Shown here piece by piece: positions 49,157 through 59,562 of a stretch of DNA of 64,000 nucleotides. Within the stretch, counting starts at the first letter, position 1; each line of letters begins with the position of its first letter. A model generated the notes under the pieces. The model was not told the DNA's origin and searched no databases. It was given only the letters and a program-made list of their open reading frames with translations. The position numbers and the translations under genes are program-made. Origin of the DNA: Ciona savignyi (Eukaryota > Chordata > Ascidiacea > Phlebobranchia > Cionidae); NCBI GenBank assembly GCA_000149265.1, contig CH002980.1, positions 2,592,193-2,656,192 of the forward strand, in the 5' to 3' direction.

Positions 49157-52100
49157 ATGTTTCAGATATCAACAACCTTTCAGAGTTTGTCAATTACTAT
49201 TGTTGTTTTAGCATTGGTGAGAATATCAAACGGTAAGTCGACTTTTATATTAAGAAAACAATAAAAACGTGCTTAACTATTTTGTCTTCTTATAAAAGAA
49301 TTCTGCCATTACTATATAATGAAAAACCTATAGGAACATTCTAAACGTTTGCTTACTATAATGATATTAATAATGTAATCTGGTATAATGGCTCGCATTA
49401 TACAACACGTGACAAAAGTATGTTTGTATACTGTTATAGCGTTAACGAAACCGGGATTATTAGCAATCTAAAGATCTATATCATCTTAAGTCGATTTATG
49501 ACGAAATATGTTCAAGCTTGACAAAAATGAAAAAAAATGGGTACCCAATAGTGGACAGCATGGAACTTCCTTTTGTGATTGAAAGAATTATAAGTTCAAT
49601 TAGTATTTTACAAAGGTTTATTTTACCCTGGCTTTGAAGCCAAGATTTTCGAAGACAACTCCACACAGGATTATATTTTATTTTTGCTAAAACATAACCC
49701 GCATTATTGGGTACGTCATTATGACGTTTTCATGCACAGCTTGCCACGCTGGCTCCAGAAACCGAAGATCCACTGATACTGTGACGTCACAAGTAGGAGA
49801 AACATCATCCATGCGAAGCTTCTTTGTTAACTGTTTGCGAACAAAGGTCGGATTTTGTTGGTTAATTTTCAAATTGTTTCTTTAGCATAATTTTTATTTG
49901 TGAATGAAAAATAAATAGTAGGGAAAGGATATATTCCTGTTTATTCCCGTGGATGAGAAAACGCAAGGGGCCTTAACAAACGGGTAATTGTCAGATTGCA
50001 CAGCACCCATCGTCGTGTTACCAGAGCTATTATTGCAGTGTGTTTTGTATGATTCGGACGTTCCTTTAATTTGGTGGAACCTATCTTTCTACTGGGTTAG
50101 TGACAGCAATCCTGCAAACAATGTATAGAGCCACCTTAAAACAAAAAACTTGTTTGTGTGAATATTCTTTCATTTTTACCCCTTCAAGCTCACGTTTTGT
50201 GCACGTTCGTTTAACAATGCTAACCGGTAGTCAAGACGTCCCAAATATCGTAACGTGTGCCATTAATCTTGAAAGGAAAGTACCATATACGATTATACAT
50301 ATCCAGATGCTGCAACCTTTGGCTTCTAAACTCACGAAAGGTCAAATTATACTTAGTCTTCCCTGGTATAACTGCGCATTAAGTATTTAGATAGTTAACC
50401 ATTTTACTGTTCCGGCCATGAAACATTTACTAGATTATTTATTACAACGTCGCGGCGGGTGTTTAGAATGTTTTTACATTTAAGTAAGTTCGATAGGAGT
50501 TATGGCTTGTTTTTGTTGCAAATATATGTTACTTGCTTGAGGTGTATTTTTATTTTAAATTCAGAAGTTGATCAATGGATTCTGGTTATAGTCCCATGTC
50601 TTTCTCGCCAAGATATCTAATTGACAATTTTAAACAAAACCCTTAAGTGAAATAGAATGACTTCAACAAAAACGTTTATTTTTCGCGTCCAATAAATCTC
50701 AAGTAAATTGGCTGTAGGTACGCGGTAGTCTTGCGCATGCCGGGGTTACAACCGGCCTGAGATCACTCACTATCTCCGAGGACTAACTTGATGACTATCC
50801 ACGTTCGCATACCGTAGCTCTAATTAAGAGTTCGTACTTGAAACAAGAGGAAATTTTTTATATTAGGTGGGTGACATATGGGACTGGGAGACAGTGGTCG
50901 ACTTCAGCGTGCTTGATTCCGAGTGGTACAAGAATACAGCTCGGCTATGCAGGTGGGACGTATAGAGAAACTATTTGGAAAAAACTAATTAGGGGAGGGA
51001 GAGTAACATAGGATTTGGCTGCATTTTAAAGGGAAGATATAAAGCCAGAACACTCTTATCGAATAGGCTTGTTGGTGTTACCACTAGTGTTACCTGTGTA
51101 TGTAGTTTAATCGGGTAAAAAATTAAAAAAGAGCTTCAACAATCCGACAGTGGAAAAGAAGCTGATGACAATTGACATTTCCCTTTTTTTTAAAAACATG
51201 AAAATCCTTTCTCATGCCAAGCTTTGGTGGAATAACAAAAATGTAATGTCTATTGCAGCCCAGAAACCAATCAAGACTCAGCTGAATGTTGGACACAGCG
51301 GCTCCAGGTCTACATATCCCCAGATTCGCTTCTCGGCAGCCCAGCAACCTCGTGTATTGTAGAGTATGCGGCAGGTAAACGTTAATAAGGCGCAGTCAAA
51401 CTGATTTAAATTAATTAGCGTATTATAAATAAGATAAAACCGTTGCAAAAACATAATTGTTAAATTTTAAACAGTCAAAGACTTTTTAATTTTGATATAA
51501 AGCAATGTTACCGGAGCTATTGTAGGGTGTTTTGTGTGATTCAGACGTTCCTTCATATTGGTAGAACCAATTAATCCAGTGAGTTCAGGCATTGTCCGTT
51601 AAGTGCCTTGCTCAAGCATATAACCAACTAGCTAGTGACCAATTTCAAACCTGTAACTTTTTAGCGAAAAGGCGACCTACTAACCCAACAAGATAATCGG
51701 TGGATTCAACGCTATAGTTTCGCATTATAATGCTGTCTGTATACGGTAGATTTATAATGATTGAAACACACGCACACTGATGTCATGATAAATACAATTT
51801 AACTTATGAAGGTAATTCAACAACATCAGCCATTGGTAGAAAGAAACGACAGACTGATTTTACTGGTGAGTAATCTGCATTGGCAGAAATATCAAAGTGT
51901 GTAATGTTCTGTACGGTAGCTATATATTTTTTTTTTGGAGCCAAGTTTTGAATCCATGATGGGCTCGTCACTTGGACCGTCGGTATATGTATCGGTCGCG
52001 TTAACCATTCGGCCACACGTTCGTACTGGACGGTATAGCTACATATAACAAAGTCCGAATACTGCATGTTTAGAAGGGAGCATCGTTAAACATACACCAG

Positions 52101-54643
52101 AATAGGAAATACATAAAAATATTGCAATGTCTATGGCCGTTCATTAACCACAAACCTCATATACAAGAGTAAATGCGTGGCTTCTATAGTTTATGTATAC
52201 GACAATAATTTTCTACTATATTTGATATTGTTCATTAAAAAAAGTCAAATTACAAAAAGACAGTTTCATGGTTATGAATGAAAATTAGAAGAATTTCATA
52301 AGAAGCGAGTTTAGCCGGTATCCTCAGTCTAGCGTCATAAAAATGATGTTTTAAAATTGTAATTAGATTATAGTATAGACACGACACTCGTACATTTTCG
52401 AGTGCCTAGGGGCCCCTAACTGGTCCACGCCCATATACTTTAAATCGAACCTGACTCCAATCCAATCAGTTCAACAAATACCTTTACACGACAGCTCGCA
52501 GGTGTACGACTTACTACGCAAACGCTAGAACCACGAGATTATACAACACTTGCACAACTGACAACGTGGTGTTACCATCCGACCGACGAAGGATGGACTT
52601 CGCGAGTTTGACGCAGTTTGTTGCAGAAGATACGATATGCACGTGAGTTGACGTATTGGGGAGGTTCAGCTGCTTAAATGTAAGGAGACGAACAAGTCAT
52701 ATATCTCAGTGGTTTATTGGGTTCTAAAAGATAAAGTAATGCCTACATCGTTTATATATAAAATTTAAAATAATACTTCAGTTTCTCCCGAACCCGACTA
52801 GCGTATGACAGAGTTAGTATGACATTTAACGAATACAACCGGAATATGCCAATTTAACTTTAGTATTTTTGTAATCAACTATTTTGTAACCAACCCACTG
52901 CAATAGCTCCGGTAACCATACGGCGGGCAAGAGGTTATAATACAATTAACCAAGTGAAAACGCTCCCTTACGTAATCGTGGGGTAATTTGACCATTGTCC
53001 GTGAGGTAATGCCCGTTGCGTTTTCCATTCACATGGATAAACATGAAAATCCCATCCTACATACACTCAAAAGCAGTGATTCCCAACCGCGGCTCCGAGG
53101 GCCGCATGCGGCTCCCAGCTAGCCTTCTTGCGGCTCTCATTGACCTTTGAAAACCCCCTAAAAATATTAGAAAAATCTGATTCTAATAATAAAAAAAAAA
53201 TTAGTATTCGAAAATTACCCTTGCTTAGTTTGAAGGCTGGGAAAAGAGTTTTTAGTTAAGATTAGAGGCAAGGAAAGCTGTGAAAAGGCTGCTATTGTTA
53301 CGTCACTGTTTTCTTCAAGCAGTGTGTTTTCATGTTTTCATGCGGCTCCATAAGTATTCTAAAATTTGAAATTTGGCCCCGACACTAAAAAAGGTTGGGA
53401 ACCACTGCTCAAAAGGGAACTAGACAAATCCAATGTAACTGCCGTGTGTGAGATTCTGTTTTAATCTCTTTTACATATAGATCGGAGTTAAACGATTGTG
53501 GACAAGACAATAAGGAGACAATCACAGCTGGAGATACTTCGGTGCCGTCATGGCCGTTTTTATTAGAAGCCATTGTCTCTCCAGCTTCTCCGGTTCAAAA
53601 TGCCGTCGTCAGCTGCAACAGGATATTCCCCACCAATCGGAATAACGGTATTATATACCTAAATAATATGCCACATGCCCATATGATGCTCTTCTCTATA
53701 AAGTTGTGGTCTCTTGGTTTTACGTGATTTTTTATCATTGTAAACTATAAGCACCAGTAATTTAAACAAACGTGATTTGTGGAAAAACTTGCCGAATAAT
53801 TTGTTTTGTTTTTTTGTACCAAAGGTTAACGCAAAAGGTGTATAAAAGGAATTTTTAATAACAAAAAACAGTCTTAGTAACGATCGTTTAGGAGGCGTTC
53901 AACTAATTATTTTCCCTATCTCTTCAATGCAAACTGACCTCACAAAAACGACTGTCACTCAAAATCCTGACATAGGAAGTCTTAGATTTTTTCACAATTC
54001 AAAATTGAAGCTTGGATCTGCAACCTAAACTCAAAACCCTACAAAATTTTGTTTAAAAATTTTGAGCCCATACCCCTTCGTACATCGGCAACTTTTTTCC
54101 AACAAAACAGCTAGCAGATGCACATTCAACACCTTTATTTTACAAAGCACTGCTCCACGATTACAAAACTTTACAGCTAAACGAGAACACCGGCGCGCAG
54201 CCTAGCACATGCTGCTTTCAACAAAACAAACATTGGGGAATCACCACCATTGTTACTCAGCAAAACACTAGTTTAAAAACAATGACTCATGGAGGGTACC
54301 ACTCGTCACATCCTGCCGTTCATAGAGGTCTTAATTGGTTATACGCCATCTATAACGGTTTCAAAACTTGGCTCAGTTACTTTATATACATATATTTGAC
54401 GTTGTGCGTGTAATAAAACGCTTTTTTTAATCAACAGAAGCTCGATGTGCACAATGGCAAAACTGGGGATCGTGTCCTGCCAATTGTGCTGCTGGGTCTC
54501 GAACCCGTTCTCGGGTATGTCCGGGTGACTTCCGGGGCAGAACATCCCAATCCACGATATGCTCCGCCAACAGGGCGGGATGTGGGAATAGTTTCCTGAA
54601 CAGTTATTTATTTTACCGCATATTCGGGATCTTTTTTGGGTAG
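49157..54643 (+). CDS. Small secreted TSP1-domain protein (two exons)
   Basis: Exon 49157-49232 encodes MFQISTTFQSLSITIVVLAL and a few more residues, a good signal peptide, and ends in phase 1 at GTAAGT. Exon 54438-54643 follows TTTAATCAACAG, starts in phase 1 and encodes a TSP1 repeat: CAQWQNWGSCPANCAAGSRT, then RSRVCPGD, STICSANRAGCG. Joined, they give 93 aa ending at TAG. This repeat keeps the CxxxCxxG pattern of true TSP1 domains, unlike the array at the left of the window. The 5.2-kb intron is long for this locus, so intermediate exons may have been missed, and the C-terminal tail after AGCG (hydrophobic, FYRIFGIFFG) may be intron read-through after a weak donor at 54591. The pairing of the exons rests on phase and orientation. 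Confidence 0.6.
51938..52022 (-). repeat. tRNA-derived SINE-like copy (best preserved)
   Basis: On the minus strand: CGTGTGGCCGAATGGTTAACGC, a full A-box side, then CGACCGATACATATACCG, GTGACGAGCCCATCATGG and a B-box-like GATTCAAAACTTGG. Close to the consensus of the copies in this window. It lies in the intron of the small TSP1 gene. Confidence 0.65.
53074..53407. mobile_element. hAT-like MITE with perfect 8-bp target duplication
   Basis: Flanked by CTCAAAAG on both sides (53066-53073 and 53408-53415). Inverted ends are CAGTGATTCCCAACC and, from the right, CAGTGGTTCCCAACC, 14 of 15 identical. The 8-bp duplication and CAGTG ends are diagnostic of hAT elements. Inside, GCATGCGGCTCC occurs near both ends. 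No coding capacity at 334 bp. It lies in the intron of the small TSP1 gene. Confidence 0.85.
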
Positions 54644-55821
54644 GATGACAATAAGTCACAGTGCTTCAAATGTGTAAAGGACTTGACTGTATGTTAAGTC
54701 ACAAATAGTTAACATTGACGTTGCTAATATTTATGGGATTGCAAGATAAAGTCGTGCGTTTTGTAAATTTGCAAAATAAAATCATGTTTTCATTTTGACA
54801 GCGTTTAGTTTCATGTACACCATGTGGCCTGCTTATGCATCCACGATTACTACTTGGTGTGTGGTTAAAGGGTATTATTTGTACCTATCTTATCTGTTGT
54901 GTTTTACCAATTAAAGTTTTTTTATCAATTTTTAGAGGTTGGCCCGTCAGTTATGCCTTTTTATATAAAAATCCCTTTGGGGCAGCGACCCATTCGGTCA
55001 CACGACTGTTTAATACATTCATTCACATGCCACACGATGTATCCTTGGTCAATGCTAAATTAATAATAAGCAAAACATCTCGAAAACTAAAAATGTAATT
55101 TATAACAATTTAATTTGCTTAGCCAATGGGAAGTATGAAGGTTTTTAAACTCTCTGTCCGTTTTCATTATGCAAAATGTAAAATAGCAAATATACATGAC
55201 ATGACATTATAAATAACGCTTGGTCGGTAATATAAATACCGCTTGGTATAAATAACCAGGTTATTTTTCGAAAAACATCTACAAAAAATGCGCTATTTAC
55301 TTTTCCCTATATTCTATACATTCGCCGTAGATTTTTAACCTTTTATAAACATGGCGATGTGTTCTATCAGCAGTAATATAATAGTGAGAACAACAAGTGA
55401 AAGCACAAAAAGTGTTTAGTGGCTGGGGCCTAGAAGGACCTAATGATCTTAATCTGGTCATGTATTGTAGACCTAGTACTATAATATTTAGGTTTTATAT
55501 TTTTAACTTTGTCAAGTCAAATGGCCTAATATTTCTTATATTAAAAAAGTTTATTTTTACCGGGTGTTTTTGTGTAAAGGCGAACCTAACTGTTTATGAC
55601 AACACAAAATAATATTTATTGCAACATGACTGTATTCTTATACAATGGTTAGACTTCTGGCACAGTCTCTACAATAGCTGAATACGAGTCGCCTTCGAAT
55701 TCGTACTTTACTATCTGCAGTGTCCCGTCTTCCAACATGACGTAATATTCACCATTGTTCGAGCTGTCTGTTTGCTGCTCAAGTGAAACGGGAAGTGTCT
55801 CTGCAAAATTCTGAAGTTACC
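54644..55821. other. Intergenic, no gene recognised
   Basis: AT-rich DNA with a decayed SINE end (CCCATTCGGTCACACGACTG near 54988) and one plus-strand open frame at 54835-55098 without a domain. Near 55660-55800 the minus strand reads open with acidic residues (VEFEGDSYSA-like) but no splice partners were found. Confidence 0.4.
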
Positions 55822-56694
55822 TTAAAGGGGAACTGAAGTCAATTTTAAGAATATCTTAATTAATGGAAAAAAATACGCTGATTTCAAAAATCAAATCAGT
55901 TTCTTCCAATATTTTTTCGTTAAAGAGTTATGAGCAAATATGTATTTTATTTTATGTTAGGGGATTTCCCGTATTACGTCACTGACGTTGTTGAGATTTC
56001 GTGCCCATATGCATTGTATACAATCATGTGTCAGTTTAGAGGTGAATTAGTAACAGAAGCGCCTGCAGGAGCGTTGTATTTTCGTTTTTATTATGGAGAC
56101 TTAGCATAACACTTGTCATATAGCCTAACTGAACCAATGTACATGGTGACAGCTTACTTTAAGCGCGGTCATTTAAGGCCTGCACGGTCCTGGACCTAAG
56201 CTGAATGCTGAGGTATACAGGTCTCGTATTTAAATGACTTTAGAATAATAAGTCTTAGCAATTTATATCATAAATAATAAAAGTGAAAACAGAACAAGAA
56301 AACTATAACAGAATGCATTAAACTGTAACTGCCAGCAATTTATAGAAATAAACCAGCCATTAGGCAAAGGCTAGACTATGCGGTGGGAAAAGCCTATTTC
56401 TTTCATGGTTTACCTTGGCTGTTTGTATAATGTTTTGCTGTTGTGTATGTGGTGCATTTAATGTCTGCTGTTATTGAAACTGAGCATTAGCCTACTGGTT
56501 GAGAATACCACTTATTGCAAAAACCAGTTAATCCACAGTTGAGTAGCTGATGTGTAGTCTGACAATAAGTACACAGCAAGCACTCAGATAAGTAAGTGAA
56601 GAATATATATAATAGATCTTTACTTAACTACCCAAATAAGTTAATAAGAATATACCACATTTCTAATTTAGTTCTTTTTATTAGATATTGTAAA

Positions 56695-57114
56695 ATGCCT
56701 AAAGTTAAGCCACTGAGAAGGAAGAAAGAGTGAGTGGAGCATATTGTTTTGCTCCAGAAGTGTACAAATTCCTATTACAGCACACGAAATTCCAATCCAC
56801 CTGTGCTCTTCCATCGATTTCCTCACAACGACAAAAAACGGTTGAAGCAATGGATACAACAATGCAAGCGTTCTAAACTACCTGGAAAAAGAACCGCAGT
56901 GTGTAGTGCACATATTTGTGACAAGGATTATCATAGTAAAATTGTATTTGACTCCAATGGAGTAGCCAAGATGATGAAAACAAACCACTTGCTGAAAAAT
57001 ACAGTTCCAACAATTTTTAATTTTTCTGATTATGATTTTAAACATAGTGATCAACCCAGTACATCAAGTGCAACTTCAAGAACTTCTTTATCCAAGCAGA
57101 TAATTGAAAAATAA
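56695..57114 (+). pseudogene. THAP-domain ORF of the Kolobok-like element, frameshifted
   Basis: The open frame 56734-57114 contains CTNSYYSTRNSNPPVLFHRF, then WIQQCKR, AVCSAHICDKDY and TVPTIF. These are the second Cys, the Trp, the CxxH pair and the end motif of a THAP zinc-binding domain. The first Cys of the C2CH set is in another frame: TGT TTT GCT CCA GAA just upstream would supply it, but one extra base separates it from the rest. An ATG at 56695 opens a basic leader that stops early. So the domain is broken by at least one frameshift. THAP domains bind the transposon ends. Confidence 0.65.
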
Positions 57115-57123
57115 GGGCTTTTA

Positions 57124-57396
57124 GTAATGCAAGCCCAGTCTGGCGTTATTTTGTGCACAAATGCATGTACATTCATGCGGTGTGTCCATAAGAATACAGT
57201 TTTTGCAACGGCACCGAGTCATGTCAATAGGTAATGTTTCTAAATAAACATTTTCTTCTATGGGGCTTGCATCTTCAAAGATACTTTCAGACGTTTTCCT
57301 TGGTTCAAACGCACATGACTAAATTTGTGTTGTTTTATTGTGTACAATAAAACTTCTTTCATCCATGCCAGAATGTTGAAAACTGTCATCCATTTT
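57124..57396 (-). pseudogene. Cys-rich (P2X7 C-terminal-like) ORF inside the element
   Basis: The minus-strand frame starts MDDSFQHSGMDERSF, meets an in-frame TAG, and then runs to LPIDMTRCRCKNCILMD followed by TPHECTCIC and a stop. The CxCxxCxxMxxxxECxC spacing resembles the cytoplasmic ballast domain of P2X7 receptors, a Cys-rich module also found alone in many invertebrate proteins. It converges on the THAP ORF within the same element. The stop codon makes it a decayed copy unless the downstream ATG-less part is spliced. The family match is from memory of the motif only. Confidence 0.45.
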
Positions 57397-58532
57397 AGTG
57401 TTACAACATTAACTTAAATTTACTCTAGAAATGAAGAAAACAAAAGAAATTTGTTAAAACTTCTATGCATATGTATACCAAATCTCTCACACTCTCAGTT
57501 TGTAGCCTAGGGGTTGATAACAACATTGCTAGTCTACGTTGCAGATTATGGCTATATATTGAAAAGCAACAATCATGAAAGAAATAGGCTGTTCCCACCG
57601 CATAGTCTGATCTTTGATTGATGGCTGGTTTATTTCTATAAATTGCTGGCAGTTACAGTTTACTGCCTCCTGTTCTAGTTTTCTTGTTCTGTCTTCACTT
57701 CTATGATTTATGATATAAATTGCTAAGACTTATTATTCTAAAGTCATTTAAATGCGAGACCTGTATACCTCAGCATTCAGCTTAGGTCCAGGATCGTGCA
57801 GGCCTGAATGACCGCGCTTAAGGTAAGCTGTCACGCGGGTACATTGGTTCAGTTAGGCTATATGACAAGTGTTATGCTAAGTCTCCATAATAAAAACGAA
57901 AATACAACGCTCCTGCAGGCGCTTATGTTACTAATTCACCTCTAAATTGGCACATGATTGTATACAATGCATATAGGCACGAAATCTCAACAACGTCAGT
58001 GACGTAATACGGGAAATCCCCTAACATAAAATAAAATGCATATTTGCTCATAACTCTTTAACAAAAAAATATTGGAAGAAACTGATTTGATTTTTGAAAT
58101 CAGCGAATTTTTTTCCATTTATTAAGATATTCTTAAAATTGACTTCAGTTCCCCTTTAAGCTAAAAAGCTATAATTGTGTGTCGAATATTTGCATTGGAA
58201 AACTCTGTTGATGTAGGTGTAGGCCCACAGGAGAAGTATGCATCTTAACAATATTATTATTTTCCTACTAAAATGAAGTCAAATTAAAAAATGGTAAAGC
58301 AAAACGCAAATTAAACAGGGCAAATAGTGGCAAACTTAAACCGTGGGTTAAATAACAAGCTCAATATTTAATTTGTGTCATTTCTTTGAATTTTTTTAAG
58401 CACATCTGGTTGCCCATTTTTGTTTAAACAAAAACCACTGAACCCCTAAATAACCCGAATATAACTTGTCAGCAAAATATTTAGATATATGTAAAATGTA
58501 TCAATCGACAGAATATCATGTAATAAAAGGCG

Positions 58533-59108
58533 TTACGGAACTAAACTGGATATTTTATACGGTTTATGTGACACACCTGATTGAAGGAAGGATTTGACAA
58601 GGTCGGTGCAGCTTTGAAACTCATTCTTTCGAATTATATGAGGCACCTTTGGAAGGCCTGAGTTGGTATCAACGCACCAACATGCTAAACCGTCTTTAGA
58701 ATTGCTCCATCCCACATCCAGACATTGTTTCTCCTCGTATCTTTCCAAGTCACTTTCGAGGCATTTGAACGGTGTAATAGGTTGTTTGTGGCATGGTGAA
58801 TGGGGTATTGGAACAGGTCCTTGTAAAATTATTTTAAAGTAAGTTGCAAAGTCGGACTGCCCTGACGTAAATATAGAAATACTAAAGGATCACACGACGA
58901 TGAGTAGTAGCAGGTATTCTCTATTGTTATATTGTCTTGACAAATAATCTTATTTTCAATTAAAATATATTCTACTTATATATATTTCGTATTTACGGTA
59001 CACACTAAAATGCTATTAAAGATAAAACACACCTGGAAACAGCAGTGTTCCATTTGCACGCATGAACATCAAACTTGCAGCAAACAAAATCAAGCCTACC
59101 AGCTTCAT
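58533..59108 (-). CDS. Secreted thyroglobulin type-1 domain protein
   Basis: Two exons, 59108-59033 and 58819-58533, join in phase 1 into 120 aa. The first encodes MKLVGLILFAASLMFMRANG, a signal peptide. The second carries one thyroglobulin type-1 repeat: Cys in SPCHK, FKCLES, then KQCLDVG, the diagnostic ACWCVDTNSG and QSCTD. These modules inhibit cysteine proteases or bind other proteins in secreted factors such as IGF-binding proteins and nidogens; which applies here is unknown. A possible donor GTGTGT at 58576 lies 14 codons before the stop, so the last residues (VSHKPYKISSLVP) may be read-through and a further exon could exist. It is tightly spaced from the RA/PDZ gene, 454 bp upstream and including a gap. 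Confidence 0.85.
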
Positions 59109-59152
59109 TGCTGTTCTCCTAAATGCTTCTCTGGACGGTGATTCGTGTCGGC

Positions 59153-59158
59153 TTTATA
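59153..59158 (-). promoter_or_regulatory. TATA box of the thyroglobulin-type gene
   Basis: TATAAA on the minus strand lies 45 bp upstream of the ATG, in the right place for a short 5' leader. Confidence 0.6.
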
Positions 59159-59321
59159 GCGACGATTTCGCAGACAACTGTTATTTACAGCAGGTTGTAA
59201 ACAAACGAGAACCTACTAAATCTTTCTAATTTTATTATAATCGTCACTTGAATACTTATACATTAAGTGGTAAATAGCAAAGATTCCGTATATCCATCTG
59301 TAGATGGATGTACATAATTAC

Positions 59322-59421
59322 NNNNNNNNNNNNNNNNNNNNNNNNNNNNNNNNNNNNNNNNNNNNNNNNNNNNNNNNNNNNNNNNNNNNNNNNNNNNNNN
59401 NNNNNNNNNNNNNNNNNNNNN
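59322..59421. other. Assembly gap (100 N)
   Basis: A run of exactly 100 N between the thyroglobulin-type gene promoter and the 3' end of the RA/PDZ gene. The 3' UTR of the latter may be partly missing. Confidence 0.99.
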
Positions 59422-59562
59422 GTTCCCGCTCTTTTGTCTTTCATCTTCATAATATAGACAACACGATCATTCCCCAAACGCTTATTGGACTTATTTGGTT
59501 AAATGGTTTATTTATGATGATAACAAGTGCGACTAATGGAACAACAAATGTAAAATTTTGGA

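Larger units (their letters stand above)
55826..58155. mobile_element. Kolobok-like DNA transposon, non-autonomous, long TIRs
   Basis: The 2330-bp element has TTAA on both sides (55822-55825 and 58156-58159). Its terminal inverted repeats start AGGGGAACTGAAGTCAATTT and pair over about 55826-56406 and 57574-58155 with few mismatches, so the ends are young. TTAA duplication together with a THAP domain is the signature of the Kolobok superfamily; piggyBac also uses TTAA but has no THAP and usually CCC/GGG ends. The unique middle holds a THAP-like ORF on the plus strand and a Cys-rich ORF on the minus strand. No DDE catalytic core is seen, so it probably depends on a relative for transposition. 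Confidence 0.7.
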
